DNA of 64,000 bases from positions 62,001 through 126,000 of the forward strand of contig NZ_CP193755.1 of assembly GCF_050847355.1 (NCBI RefSeq), in the 5' to 3' direction. Below the pieces are notes generated by a model. That model saw nothing but the letters and a program-made list of their open reading frames with translations, was not told where the DNA came from and made no database searches. Positions 1 through 9,759 of the stretch are shown piece after piece. The DNA comes from Limimaricola sp027213785. GTDB lineage: Bacteria > Pseudomonadota > Alphaproteobacteria > Rhodobacterales > Rhodobacteraceae. Numbering within the stretch: position 1 is the stretch's first letter; each line of letters opens with the position of its first letter. The position numbers and the translations under genes were made by a program.

Positions 1-1050
1 CAGGGCAAGCCCGAACAGGCTGTCGCGGGTCATCAAGACGACCAGCACCGAAACCGCGATCAGGATCCAGATCGCGGCCCGGATCACCGGCTTGGGCCCG
101 AGCCGGGCATCCGCGAGGCCGCCGGCGAAGGTGAGGATCGCCGCCGAAATGGCGCCGATGATACCGAACACGCCGATCTGGATCACCGACCAGTCCAGCA
201 CCAGCGTCGCGTAGAGCCCGCCGAAGGCGTACACGGCGGCCAGCGCATCGCGGTAGAGCATCGAGGCGCCGAGGAACGCCGCGAGGCTGGGCCTGCGGGC
301 CACGTCGCGCAGCGTCTCCCACAGCCGCGCGGCGACATTGCGTGCGGTCACGCTGGTGCGCGCCACCGGGCCCGCGTCGCGCACCCAGGCGAAGAAGGGG
401 ATGATGAACACCACGTACCACAGCGCGATCACCGGCCCGACGGCGCGGGTGCCCTCGCGTGCCTCCGCGTCGAGGCCGAAGACGGGCGGCGTGCCCAGGA
501 GCGTCACGCCGGCGTCGTTCTCGGCCAGAAACAGCAGCATCAGGATCAGCGATGCCACCCCGCCCCAATAACCCAGCGCTGCGCCCGAGCCCGAAATCCG
601 GCCGATCATCGGGCCGGTGGCGAGCGAGGGCAGCAGCGCGTTGTTGACGTTGGTGGCCGATTCGGCGGCGACGAAGCCCGCGAAGAACAGCACCAGAGCC
701 GGGATCAGCATCGATCCGTCCGGCGTCAGCACCCAAAGCCCCGCCGCGCAGGCCACGGCGATCACCGAGAAGGCGGCGATCCATGGCATCCGCCGCCCCG
801 AAGCATCGGCCAAGGCGCCCAGAACCGGCGCGGTGAAGGCGATGAACAGGCCGGCAAGGGTCTGCCCCATGCCCCAGAGCGACTGCGCCGCCGCATCGGC
901 CTCGGCCGGGCCCATCCCCTCGCGGGCAAAGCGCGCGGTGGCGACGGCGGCGAAATAGGGACCGAAGATGAAGGTTAGGCCCAGAGTCGCATAGGGCTGC
1001 TGCGCGAGGTCGAAGATCATCCAGCCCCAGATCCGCTTCTTCGTCGCCAT
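1..1050 (-). CDS. MFS permease, UMF1/Atg22-like family (3' end outside window)
   Basis: Inner-membrane transporter of the major facilitator superfamily; substrate unknown. The 350 codons present start at an ATG (1050-1048) and read MATKKRIWGWMIFDLAQQPY, the N-terminal hallmark of the UMF1/Atg22-like branch, followed by repeated long hydrophobic segments typical of a 12-helix permease. The C-terminal end lies beyond base 1. The gene is read away from the rest of the window, and the 315 bases upstream hold its promoter region. Family assignment comes from the N-terminal motif and helix pattern; nothing nearby suggests what is transported. Confidence 0.82.
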   Translation of the reverse strand, partial: MATKKRIWGWMIFDLAQQPYATLGLTFIFGPYFAAVATARFAREGMGPAEADAAAQSLWGMGQTLAGLFIAFTAPVLGALADASGRRMPWIAAFSVIAVACAAGLWVLTPDGSMLIPALVLFFAGFVAAESATNVNNALLPSLATGPMIGRISGSGAALGYWGGVASLILMLLFLAENDAGVTLLGTPPVFGLDAEAREGTRAVGPVIALWYVVFIIPFFAWVRDAGPVARTSVTARNVAARLWETLRDVARRPSLAAFLGASMLYRDALAAVYAFGGLYATLVLDWSVIQIGVFGIIGAISAAILTFAGGLADARLGPKPVIRAAIWILIAVSVLVVLMTRDSLFGLAL

Positions 1051-1365
1051 GCCGGTCCCCTCGCGCCTGTCGCGGCGGATCTGACAGGGCGACGGGGGCG
1101 GGGGCAAGCGCGGCGGGCCCCACGTGGCGCATCGCCGGCCGAGCGCGGCCCGAACGCCGCGTCGGGGGCTGGTGGAAGCGCGTGAGCCCGCTTGCCGGAG
1201 GCAAGGCGCGGGCGTAGATTCGAACCGCGCGCGACAGGATCGGAGAGCCCCCCGTGCGCCCTGCCAGGATCACCGCCCTGACCGTTTCGTCAGGCAACCT
1301 TGATTTGAATCGGGACGATCCGTCCGGCCTGTCGCCGGACGGTCCTTTCAACCTGCGAGACCATC
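1051..1365. other. Intergenic region between divergent genes
   Basis: About 315 bases separate the MFS permease from the small basic protein at 1366. I see no convincing gene. An ORF crosses it in another frame, but its codon pattern is poor. The only clear structure is the hairpin at 1320-1342. A T-loop-like GGTTCGAAT on the minus strand near 1220 does not belong to a foldable tRNA. Confidence 0.5.
1320..1342 (+). promoter_or_regulatory. Leader hairpin upstream of small basic protein
   Basis: CCGTCCGG and CCGGACGG form a perfect 8-bp stem with a 7-base loop, 23 bases before the ATG at 1366. There is no T-tract, so it is not a classical terminator. It may be an mRNA leader structure (attenuation or stability) of the downstream gene. 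The role is inferred from position only. Confidence 0.4.
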
Positions 1366-1497
1366 ATGGGAAAAGGCGATCACAGACGCGGCAACCGCGA
1401 AGCGAAGAAACCCAAGCAGGACAAGCCGAAGGCGCCGGCCACGGCGCATTCCGGCGCGGTCAAGCCGCTTTCGCTCGGGGAGAAGAAGGGTCGCTGA
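1366..1497 (+). CDS. Small, very basic conserved protein (43 aa)
   Basis: A 43-residue protein starting MGKGDHRRGNREAKKPKQ and ending PLSLGEKKGR. It is rich in Lys, Arg and Gly with no hydrophobic segment, so it is probably cytosolic and possibly binds nucleic acid or ribosomes. Similar MGKGD/REAKKPK proteins of 40-70 residues occur in many alphaproteobacteria, from memory of the family; no function is established to my knowledge. A strong hairpin lies just upstream, and the gene ends 42 bases before the convergent thioesterase. It is easily missed because of its size. The conserved look of the sequence supports a real gene. Confidence 0.7.
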   Translation: MGKGDHRRGNREAKKPKQDKPKAPATAHSGAVKPLSLGEKKGR

Positions 1498-1539
1498 GCG
1501 GCCCGACGGGGCGGGCGCGGCGCGCCCGCCCGCGGCTGA

Positions 1540-2112
1540 TCAGGCGGCCATGACCTCGGTCGCGGAATCGGCATCCGCCATCGGCGGCCAGGGCCGCTCT
1601 GCCTCTGCGCGCACCCAGTCGGCGATCCAGTCGGGCATCGGCGGCGAGGCGGGATCCTGGCCCAGCGCCTCCATTAGCCGCGCCGGGTTCACCACGCCGC
1701 CGCGCTTGCGGTCGGTGATCGCCAGGCGCACCAAGGCGTGGCTGGTGCATTCGCCGTCGCCGCGGAACATGCCCTGCTCGGTATAGACGTAGCGGTCGTC
1801 CCAGCAGACGGCGCGCGAGCGCATCGTGAGCCGCGCGAAGCCTTGGACCCGGCGGCGGTAGCGCACCGAGACGCCGGCCACCGCCATGCCCCAGCCCTGC
1901 CGTCTCAGCGCGCCGATCACGCCGATCCGCTGCGACAGCGGCATCCGGCCGAGATCGAACAGCGACAGCGTGCGGCCGTTGTTCAGCTCGTTCCAGAAAT
2001 CGAGATCCCACGGCATCACGACGTGGTGGCTCTCATGAGTACCGGTGATCGGCAGGGATGCGTCGTTGCGGTGGCGCCAGAACTGCCAGAACATTCGGAC
2101 GAAGGGATACAT
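1540..2112 (-). CDS. Acyl-CoA thioesterase family protein (4HBT-like)
   Basis: A 190-residue cytosolic protein with the hot-dog thioesterase layout: a HESHHVVMPWDLDFWNELNN segment near residues 27-46, where family members carry the His/Asp-x-x-x-N active-site region. A beta-rich core with SVRYRRRVQGFARLTMRS and a C-terminal acidic tail follow. It resembles the THEM6/4-hydroxybenzoyl-CoA thioesterase-like branch and would hydrolyse acyl-CoA thioesters; the substrate is not known. It starts at ATG 2112-2110 and is convergent with the small basic gene. Its upstream gap of about 165 bases is shared with yggT, which is divergent. Confidence 0.7.
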   Translation of the reverse strand: MYPFVRMFWQFWRHRNDASLPITGTHESHHVVMPWDLDFWNELNNGRTLSLFDLGRMPLSQRIGVIGALRRQGWGMAVAGVSVRYRRRVQGFARLTMRSRAVCWDDRYVYTEQGMFRGDGECTSHALVRLAITDRKRGGVVNPARLMEALGQDPASPPMPDWIADWVRAEAERPWPPMADADSATEVMAA

Positions 2113-2278
2113 GCGGGACTCCGGGACCTGGATCGCCGCGCAGGTTGCTTGGAGGTGACGCGAAGGTCAACGGGTGACGCGGGGGTCACGGCGACGCAGC
2201 CACGGCCTTCGGGATTGCTCTTGGGGGCTTCGCTCCTTACCTGTCTTGGCGACCCGAGACAGCCCGAACGGACCGCCC

Positions 2279-2566
2279 ATGACCTCGCTCTTCCAGATCC
2301 TGATGTTGATCCTCGACATCGCGACCTTCTTCATCTTCGCGCATTTCATCATGAGCTGGCTGATCAGCTTCCAGGTGCTGAACCTGCGCCAGCCGCTGGT
2401 GGCGCAGATCTGGGACGGGCTGACCCGCCTGCTGGAGCCGCTCTACGCGCCGGTCCGGCGGATTCTGCCGCAGATGGGCGGGCTCGACCTCGCGCCGCTC
2501 GTCGTGCTGGTCGGCATCTACGCGCTCGAGATCGTGCTGCGGAACAACGCGGCGCTGTTCTATTGA
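2279..2566 (+). CDS. YggT family membrane protein
   Basis: A 95-residue inner-membrane protein with two hydrophobic segments (about residues 4-28 and 68-88) around a cytosolic amphipathic stretch, LTRLLEPLYAPVRRILP, which is the YggT family signature. YggT proteins have been tied to cell-shape and osmotic functions, and their gene often lies in housekeeping neighbourhoods. An in-frame upstream start exists at 2174, but the ATG at 2279 gives the usual family length and N-terminus (MTSLFQILMLILDIATFFIF). It is followed by a dispersed repeat and a hairpin before recQ. Confidence 0.88.
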   Translation: MTSLFQILMLILDIATFFIFAHFIMSWLISFQVLNLRQPLVAQIWDGLTRLLEPLYAPVRRILPQMGGLDLAPLVVLVGIYALEIVLRNNAALFY

Positions 2567-2592
2567 AGGCCTGCCCCGGCCCTCAGCGTCGG

Positions 2593-2616
2593 GATTGCGT
2601 ATTTTTAGAACAAAGT
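2593..2616 (+). repeat. Dispersed intergenic repeat, copy A (GATTGCGTATTT type)
   Basis: GATTGCGTATTT followed by TTAGAACAAAGT. It matches 20902-20925 at 23 of 24 positions, in the same place relative to genes: right after a stop codon. A related core, TGCGTATTT, recurs at 47928-47936 and 47997-48005. The match is visible directly; its role (3' end signal or REP-like element) is inferred. Confidence 0.75.
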
Positions 2617-2625
2617 AACCATACG

Positions 2626-2647
2626 CCACGCCTCATGGGAGGCGTGG
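2626..2647 (+). terminator. Hairpin between yggT and recQ
   Basis: CCACGCCTC and GAGGCGTGG form a 9-bp perfect stem with a 4-base loop, 60 bases after the yggT stop. No U-tract follows, so termination would need Rho, or the hairpin may only protect the mRNA 3' end. It lies immediately after repeat copy A, so the two may act together. Confidence 0.55.
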
Positions 2648-2673
2648 TCTCGCCCGAGCCGAGGTAATGCCCG

Positions 2674-4722
<2,049 letters not shown>

Positions 4723-4801
4723 GCCGCCGCAAGCCCCCAGAATCGTGGACAGGATGGCGAGCCGCGTGCCACCATCGGGCGAATGCGATGGGAGGTTCGC
4801 G

Positions 4802-5365
4802 ATGACCGGCACCACCGTGGCCAGCGTGATCTGGCACAGGCTCGACCGTGACGGCACCGACCGCTGCCGTCTTGCCCGGCTCGATGCGGGTTGGCTGATC
4901 ATGGGCCATGCGCGCTGGGACGAGGCGGGCCGGGGGGTCGCGCTCGATTACGCGATCCGCTGCGATGCGGGCTGGTCCTGCCTCTCCGCCGATGTCACCG
5001 GCCTGCGCGGCGAGAGCCCTGTGGCCTACCGGATCACCCGCACGTCCGAGGGCTTCGCGCTCGAGGAGCAGGACCCGGTGCCGGCCTGCGATCTCGATCT
5101 CGGCTTCACCCCGGCCTGGATGCTGGTGCCGCTGAACCGGCTCGACCTGCCCGAGGCGCGGCCCCGCCCGATCGAGACGGCGCGGCTTCACGCCGCCGAT
5201 GGCGGTCGATTGGAGCCGCTCGGCCACAGCTTCTGCCGGGTGCGGGGCGGCATGGACCACGCGATTCCCGCGTTGGGCCGCGATGCCCGGATCGCGTTGC
5301 ACGAAACCGGCTTCGTCACCGATGATCCGGGGCTGTGGCATGGCACGGTGACTCTGGAGAGCTAG
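4802..5365 (+). CDS. Putative glycolipid-binding domain protein (PF06475/DUF1089 type)
   Basis: A 187-residue protein with the spiro-beta fold pattern of the putative glycolipid-binding family: WHRLDRDGTDRCRLARLDAGW near the start, LDYAIRCDAGWSC, a central DLDLGFTPAWMLVPLNRLDL motif, and a C-terminal beta-rich stretch. No signal peptide. The ATG at 4802 was chosen over an in-frame upstream ATG at 4745 because it has a good ribosome site (GGGAGG) and starts just before the conserved domain. The family is structurally defined, but its ligand and role are poorly known. It is read with recQ and the aldehyde oxidoreductase operon, with no overlap. Confidence 0.75.
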   Translation: MTGTTVASVIWHRLDRDGTDRCRLARLDAGWLIMGHARWDEAGRGVALDYAIRCDAGWSCLSADVTGLRGESPVAYRITRTSEGFALEEQDPVPACDLDLGFTPAWMLVPLNRLDLPEARPRPIETARLHAADGGRLEPLGHSFCRVRGGMDHAIPALGRDARIALHETGFVTDDPGLWHGTVTLES

Positions 5366-5445
5366 ACCGGAATACCAAGCGGGAACTGCCTCGCATCGGC
5401 GCCGGTTGGAACCGTGTTCTCCGACCGGCCCGAAGGATCTCCCCC

Positions 5446-5958
5446 ATGCAATTCCAGCTCGACGTCAATGGCGAGCGCCACGCGCTCGACCTCGACACCC
5501 GTACCTCGCTGCTTGACGCGCTGCGCGATCATCTCGGTCTCACCGGGTCGAAGAAGGGCTGCGATCATGGCCAGTGCGGTGCCTGCACCGTCATGGTCAA
5601 TGGCCGCCGCATCAATTCCTGCCTGACGCTGGCCTGCATGCATGAGGGCGACGAGATCACCACCATCGAGGGTCTCGGCCGGCCCGGCGACCTCTCGCCC
5701 CTGCAACGGGCCTTCGTCGAGCATGACGGCTACCAATGCGGCTATTGCACGCCCGGGCAGATCTGTTCGGCCACCGCGATGATCGAAGAGATCAAGGCCG
5801 GCTGGCCGAGCAACGTCACCGGCGATCTGGAGGCGCAGGTCGAGGCCTCGATCGAGGAGATCTCCGAGCGGATGAGCGGCAATCTGTGCCGCTGCTCCTG
5901 CTATCCGGGCATCGTCGATGCGATCCGGCAGGTCGCGAAAGAGGAGGCACGGGCATGA
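5446..5958 (+). CDS. Aldehyde oxidoreductase, 2Fe-2S subunit (PaoA-like)
   Basis: Small electron-transfer subunit of a molybdenum hydroxylase. The plant-ferredoxin-type cluster uses Cys39, Cys44, Cys47 and Cys59 (KGCDHGQCGACTV...SC). The second cluster uses Cys98, Cys101, Cys148 and Cys150 (CGYCTPGQ and CRCSC). At 170 residues it is much shorter than E. coli PaoA (about 229), because it lacks the twin-arginine leader, so this enzyme should stay in the cytosol. The ATG at 5446 follows GAAGGA and begins right at the ferredoxin fold; the longer in-frame reading from 5335 is not family-like. Its stop overlaps the next start (ATGA). Confidence 0.93.
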   Translation: MQFQLDVNGERHALDLDTRTSLLDALRDHLGLTGSKKGCDHGQCGACTVMVNGRRINSCLTLACMHEGDEITTIEGLGRPGDLSPLQRAFVEHDGYQCGYCTPGQICSATAMIEEIKAGWPSNVTGDLEAQVEASIEEISERMSGNLCRCSCYPGIVDAIRQVAKEEARA

Positions 5959-6938
5959 GGGCCTTCGACTATGTCCGCGCGGGCGACACCGCCGAGGCGT
6001 TGCGCGAGGCGGGCGGCGCAGAAACCCGCTTCATCGCCGGCGGCACCAATCTTCTGGACCTGATGAAGCTGGAGGTGATGGCGCCGGGCAAGGTCGTCGA
6101 CATCAACCGCCTTGATCTGGGGGGCATCGAGACGACCGGGGAGGGCGGGCTCAGGATCGGCGCGCTGGTCACCAATTCCGACCTTGCCGCAGATGCGCGG
6201 GTGCGCCGCGACTGGCCGGTGCTGAGCCGGGCGCTGCTCGCGGGGGCCAGCGGCCAGCTCAGGAACAAGGCCACGACCGGGGGCAACCTGCTGCAACGCA
6301 CGCGCTGCTACTATTTCTATGACCGGGGCGAGCCCTGCAACAAGCGCGAGCCCGGCTCGGGCTGCGCCGCGAAGGACGGCATGAACCGCATCCTCGCGAT
6401 CCTGGGCACCTCCGAGCACTGCATCGCCACGCATCCCTCCGACATGGCCGTGGCGATGCGCGCGCTGGGCGCGCGGGTGGAGGTCGAGGGGCAGGGCGGC
6501 GCCCGCGAGATCGCGCTCGAGGATTTCTACCGCCTGCCGGGCGACACCCCGCATATCGAGACGGTGCTGGAGCCGGGCGAGCTGATCACCGCCGTGATCC
6601 TGCCGCCGCCGGCCGGGGGGCGGCAGATCTACCGCAAGGTCCGCGACCGTTCCTCCTATGCCTTCGCGCTGGTGTCCGTCGCCGCCGTCGTAGCGGTCGA
6701 GAACGGTCGCATCGCCAAGGCGCAGCTGGCCTTCGGTGGTCTTGGCCCGATGCCGTGGCGCGACGCGGATGTCGAGGACGCCCTTGTCGGTGAAACGCCC
6801 TCGGCCGCCCTGTTCGACCGCGCCGCCGACATTCTTCTGGCCGAGGCCAAGGGCTTTGGCGGCAATGACTTCAAGATCCCGCTGACGCGGCGCACCCTCG
6901 CCGCCGTACTGACCCAGGCGACGGAGGCCGATCAATGA
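5955..6938 (+). CDS. Aldehyde oxidoreductase, FAD subunit (PaoB-like)
   Basis: A 327-residue FAD-binding subunit that passes electrons from the iron-sulfur subunit to the acceptor. AGGTNLLDLMKLEV (28-41) and ATTGGNLLQRTRC (106-118) are the two FAD-binding loops. Cys118, Cys128, Cys137 and Cys156 sit in an insert (CYYFYDRGEPCNKREPGSGC and SEHC) that matches the extra 4Fe-4S cluster known in E. coli PaoB and 4-hydroxybenzoyl-CoA reductase. The C-terminal CO-dehydrogenase flavoprotein domain is present. The start overlaps the previous stop (ATGA), and its own stop overlaps the next ATG, so all three subunits are translationally coupled. Confidence 0.93.
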   Translation: MRAFDYVRAGDTAEALREAGGAETRFIAGGTNLLDLMKLEVMAPGKVVDINRLDLGGIETTGEGGLRIGALVTNSDLAADARVRRDWPVLSRALLAGASGQLRNKATTGGNLLQRTRCYYFYDRGEPCNKREPGSGCAAKDGMNRILAILGTSEHCIATHPSDMAVAMRALGARVEVEGQGGAREIALEDFYRLPGDTPHIETVLEPGELITAVILPPPAGGRQIYRKVRDRSSYAFALVSVAAVVAVENGRIAKAQLAFGGLGPMPWRDADVEDALVGETPSAALFDRAADILLAEAKGFGGNDFKIPLTRRTLAAVLTQATEADQ

Positions 6939-9148
6939 CACTCGAAACCACGCGCCGTCTCAAGCATGACACGCCCGACACCGACCGCCGCCTCGACGGC
7001 ATGGCCCAAGGCGTGCTCGGCACCGGCATGGACCGTCCCGAGGGGCCGCTGAAGGTCTCGGGCCGCGCCACCTATGCGGCCGAGGCGCACCCCGAGGCGA
7101 TGGCCGAAGGCTATCTCGTGCGCGCCGCCACGATCGGTCGGATCACCGGCTCGAACGCCGATGCGATCCGGGCCATGCCGGGCGTGATCGAGGTGATCGA
7201 GGACGAGCGGATGATCCGCAACGCCGCGCAGGGCATGGCGGGGAAATCGCCGGTGCAGAAGCAGGGTCAGGTCTGGTATGTGGGCCAACCCGTGGCCTGC
7301 GTCGTGGCCGAGAGCTTCGAACAGGCGCGCCATGCGGCGCAGGCGATGATGGTCACGATCGAGCCCGACGGCACCCATGTCTTCGACGCCGAGGACCCGG
7401 CGGCCGAGGTCGAGAAGCCCGAGCAGAAGCAGCTCGATCAGGGCGATCTCGAAGGCGCCATGTCGGCGGCAACCTTCTCGCTCGATGCGACCTACCACAC
7501 GCCGTCGATGTCGAGCGCGGCGATGGAGCCGCATGCCTCGATCGCGCAATGGGACGAGGATGGCGCGCTGACGCTGCGCGGCTCCTACCAGCTTTTGAAG
7601 TTCAACAAGGCCGAACTCGCCGACGTGCTGGGCGTGGCGCCAGACAAGGTCCGCATCCTGTCACCCTATGTCGGCGGTGGTTTCGGCTCCAAGCTGGGCC
7701 TCGCCCCCGAGGCGGTCGCCGCGGCGCTGGCGGCGCAGACGGTGGGCCGTCCGGTCCGCGTGGTGCTGCATCGCCGTCAGGTTTTCGAAACCGTCACCCG
7801 CCGCTCGGAGACACGGCAGCGGATCCGGCTCGCCTGCGACGCCGAGGGCAAGCTTTCGGCCATCGGCCACGAGAACCTCGTGAGCCAGCTTCCCGGCGAG
7901 GTCTTTTCCGAGCCGGTGGCGCAGGGCACGCATTTCCAATACGCCGCGCCGAACCGGGTGATCGGTCACGAGATCGCCCGCATCCGCCGCCCCGCCGCCG
8001 GATCGGTCCGGGCGCCGGGCGAGGCGGTCGGCGTCACCGCCTTCGAGATCGCGATCGACGAGCTGGCCAAGAAGGCCGGGATCGACCCGCTGGAGTTCCG
8101 GCTCAGGAACGTGCCCGACAAGCACCCCGAGAACGGCAAGCCGTTTTCGTCATCGACCATGGAGGCGACGCTGCGCGAGGGGGCCAAGCGCTTCGGCTGG
8201 ACCCACACGCCGCCGCGCCAGCGCCGCGAGGGTGAATGGTGGATCGGCACCGGCATGGCGGGCGCGGTGCGCGTCAACATGATGATCGAGGCGATGGCGC
8301 GGGTGGTGCTGACCGGTCTAGGCGTTCGGGTCGAATGCGACATGACCGATATCGGCACCGGCTCCTACGCCATCCTGACGCAGGTGGCGGCCGAGATGCT
8401 GGGCTTCGCGCCCGACCGGGTCGAAACGGTGCTGGGCGACACCGACCTGCCGCCGGCCTCCGGTTCGGGCGGCAGTTTCGGCGCGGCCTCGACCTCCACG
8501 GCGGTCTATCTCGCCTGCATGGAACTGCGCGAGCGGCTGGCCGCGAAGCTCGGGGTGAAGGAGCCCGAGCTCACCCTCAAGGACGGCCTCGCGATCCACG
8601 AGAACCGGCAGACGCCGCTGGCCGAAATCCTGGGCGAAGAGGAATGGCGGGCGCTGGGCCACCTGCAGCCGGGCAAGGCCGGGCAGGAGGTGCGGCAGGC
8701 GACCTGGGGCGCGATCTTCGCCGAGGTGGCGGTAAGCGACGTGACCGGCGAGACCCGGGTGCGCCGCATGGACGGCACCTTCGCCGCCGGTCGCATTCTC
8801 AACCTCAAGACCGCCCGCTCGCAATGCCATGGCGGCATGACCTGGGGCATCGGCCTGGCGCTGACCGAGGCGATGGAGCACGATCCGCGCGACGGCCACA
8901 TGGTCAACCGGGATCTCGCCGAGTACCACCTGCCGGTCAATCTCGACGTGCCGCAGCTCGGGGTGCATTTCCTCGAAGAGCGTGACGACTGGGCCAACCC
9001 GCTGCAGGCCAAGGGGATCGGCGAGCTGTCGGTCTGCGGCTCCGGTGCCGCGGTGATCAACGCGATCGAGAACGCCTGCGGCGTGCGGGTGCGCCGCCTG
9101 CCCGCCACGCTCGATCAGGTGATGGACGGGCTGATCGCCCAAGGCTGA
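6935..9148 (+). CDS. Aldehyde oxidoreductase, molybdopterin subunit (PaoC-like)
   Basis: A 737-residue catalytic subunit binding molybdopterin cytosine dinucleotide and oxidising aldehydes to acids. An N-terminal aldehyde-oxidase hammerhead domain (about 25-130) is followed by the Mo-binding domain. Conserved elements include SPYVGGGFGSK, GSGGSFGAASTST and the C-terminal KGIGELSVCG, whose Glu697 is the expected base at the Mo centre. The order 2Fe-2S / FAD / Mo is the standard three-gene layout of bacterial enzymes. No MocA or XdhC-like maturation gene lies beside it, so cofactor insertion must be supplied elsewhere. Substrate range cannot be read from sequence; broad aldehyde detoxification is the family precedent. 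Confidence 0.92.
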   Translation: MTLETTRRLKHDTPDTDRRLDGMAQGVLGTGMDRPEGPLKVSGRATYAAEAHPEAMAEGYLVRAATIGRITGSNADAIRAMPGVIEVIEDERMIRNAAQGMAGKSPVQKQGQVWYVGQPVACVVAESFEQARHAAQAMMVTIEPDGTHVFDAEDPAAEVEKPEQKQLDQGDLEGAMSAATFSLDATYHTPSMSSAAMEPHASIAQWDEDGALTLRGSYQLLKFNKAELADVLGVAPDKVRILSPYVGGGFGSKLGLAPEAVAAALAAQTVGRPVRVVLHRRQVFETVTRRSETRQRIRLACDAEGKLSAIGHENLVSQLPGEVFSEPVAQGTHFQYAAPNRVIGHEIARIRRPAAGSVRAPGEAVGVTAFEIAIDELAKKAGIDPLEFRLRNVPDKHPENGKPFSSSTMEATLREGAKRFGWTHTPPRQRREGEWWIGTGMAGAVRVNMMIEAMARVVLTGLGVRVECDMTDIGTGSYAILTQVAAEMLGFAPDRVETVLGDTDLPPASGSGGSFGAASTSTAVYLACMELRERLAAKLGVKEPELTLKDGLAIHENRQTPLAEILGEEEWRALGHLQPGKAGQEVRQATWGAIFAEVAVSDVTGETRVRRMDGTFAAGRILNLKTARSQCHGGMTWGIGLALTEAMEHDPRDGHMVNRDLAEYHLPVNLDVPQLGVHFLEERDDWANPLQAKGIGELSVCGSGAAVINAIENACGVRVRRLPATLDQVMDGLIAQG

Positions 9149-9166
9149 AGCACCGGCTGAAGCACC
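9143..9166 (+). repeat. Tandem 12-bp direct repeat at the end of the aldehyde oxidoreductase operon
   Basis: GGCTGAAGCACC occurs twice in perfect tandem. The first copy contains the stop codon of the Mo subunit gene and the second repeats that TGA in the same reading frame. It looks like a recent replication-slippage duplication; a function is not evident. Confidence 0.7.
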
Positions 9167-9193
9167 GGGGAAACCTTCGAAAGCCGCCTTTTC

Positions 9194-9219
9194 GTCCCGA
9201 CACGTCACCGTGTCGGGAC
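9194..9219 (+). terminator. Strong hairpin after the aldehyde oxidoreductase operon
   Basis: GTCCCGACACG and CGTGTCGGGAC pair perfectly (11 bp) around a 4-base TCAC loop, 46 bases after the Mo subunit stop and 82 before the cytochrome start. There is no U-tract downstream on the plus strand. It most likely ends or protects the operon mRNA and separates it from the cytochrome gene. Confidence 0.65.
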
Positions 9220-9300
9220 AGGGATTGGATGCCCGTCCCGAAGCATATATCTGCTAGACTGACTGGGGCATCGGTCACTGACGGGTTCAAGGAGATCTCG

Positions 9301-9753
9301 ATGAATTTGCTGTCACGAGGCACGGCGCTGGCCTTGGCCGGGCTGGGGCTTTGGTCGGCCCCCGCCACGGCGCAGGACGTCGCCAATGGAGAGGTCCAGT
9401 TCGGCCGCCAATGCGTGGCTTGCCACGTGGTGCGCGATCCCGAGGGCCGCGTTCTGGCGGGCCGCAATGCCCGCACCGGTCCGAATCTCTACGGGATCGA
9501 GGGCCGGGTGATCGGCTCGGTCGAGGATTTCCGCTACGGCGACGCGATGATCAGGCTGCGCGACCGTGGCATGGAGTGGGACGAGGAGAGCTTCCTGGGC
9601 TACGTCACCGATCCGACCGCCTGGCTGCGCGCCACGCTCGAGGATCGTCGCGCTCGCGGCAAGATGGCCTACCAGGTGCGCGATCCGCAGGATGCGGCCG
9701 ACATCTATGCCTATATCGAGGGGCTTTCGACGCGCAGCGAAGCCGCGAACTGA
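9301..9753 (+). CDS. Secreted monoheme c-type cytochrome
   Basis: A 150-residue periplasmic electron carrier. A Sec signal peptide (1-24, ending PATA) precedes a cytochrome c fold with heme motif CVACH (38-42) and the probable sixth ligand Met122 in GKMAYQV. The size and the C-terminal DIYAYIEGL helix fit cytochrome c2/c551-like carriers. The ATG at 9301 has AAGGAG upstream; the longer in-frame reading from 9229 would bury the signal peptide. It follows the Mo oxidoreductase operon, but a strong hairpin separates them and that enzyme is probably cytosolic, so they need not be partners. It ends 6 bases before the convergent idi. Confidence 0.9.
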   Translation: MNLLSRGTALALAGLGLWSAPATAQDVANGEVQFGRQCVACHVVRDPEGRVLAGRNARTGPNLYGIEGRVIGSVEDFRYGDAMIRLRDRGMEWDEESFLGYVTDPTAWLRATLEDRRARGKMAYQVRDPQDAADIYAYIEGLSTRSEAAN

Positions 9754-9759
9754 ACCGGC

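Noticed and set aside
1195..1250. Minus-strand GGTTCGAATCTACGC resembling a tRNA T-arm
   Set aside because: The T-stem does not pair properly, and no D-arm, anticodon arm or acceptor stem can be built around it.
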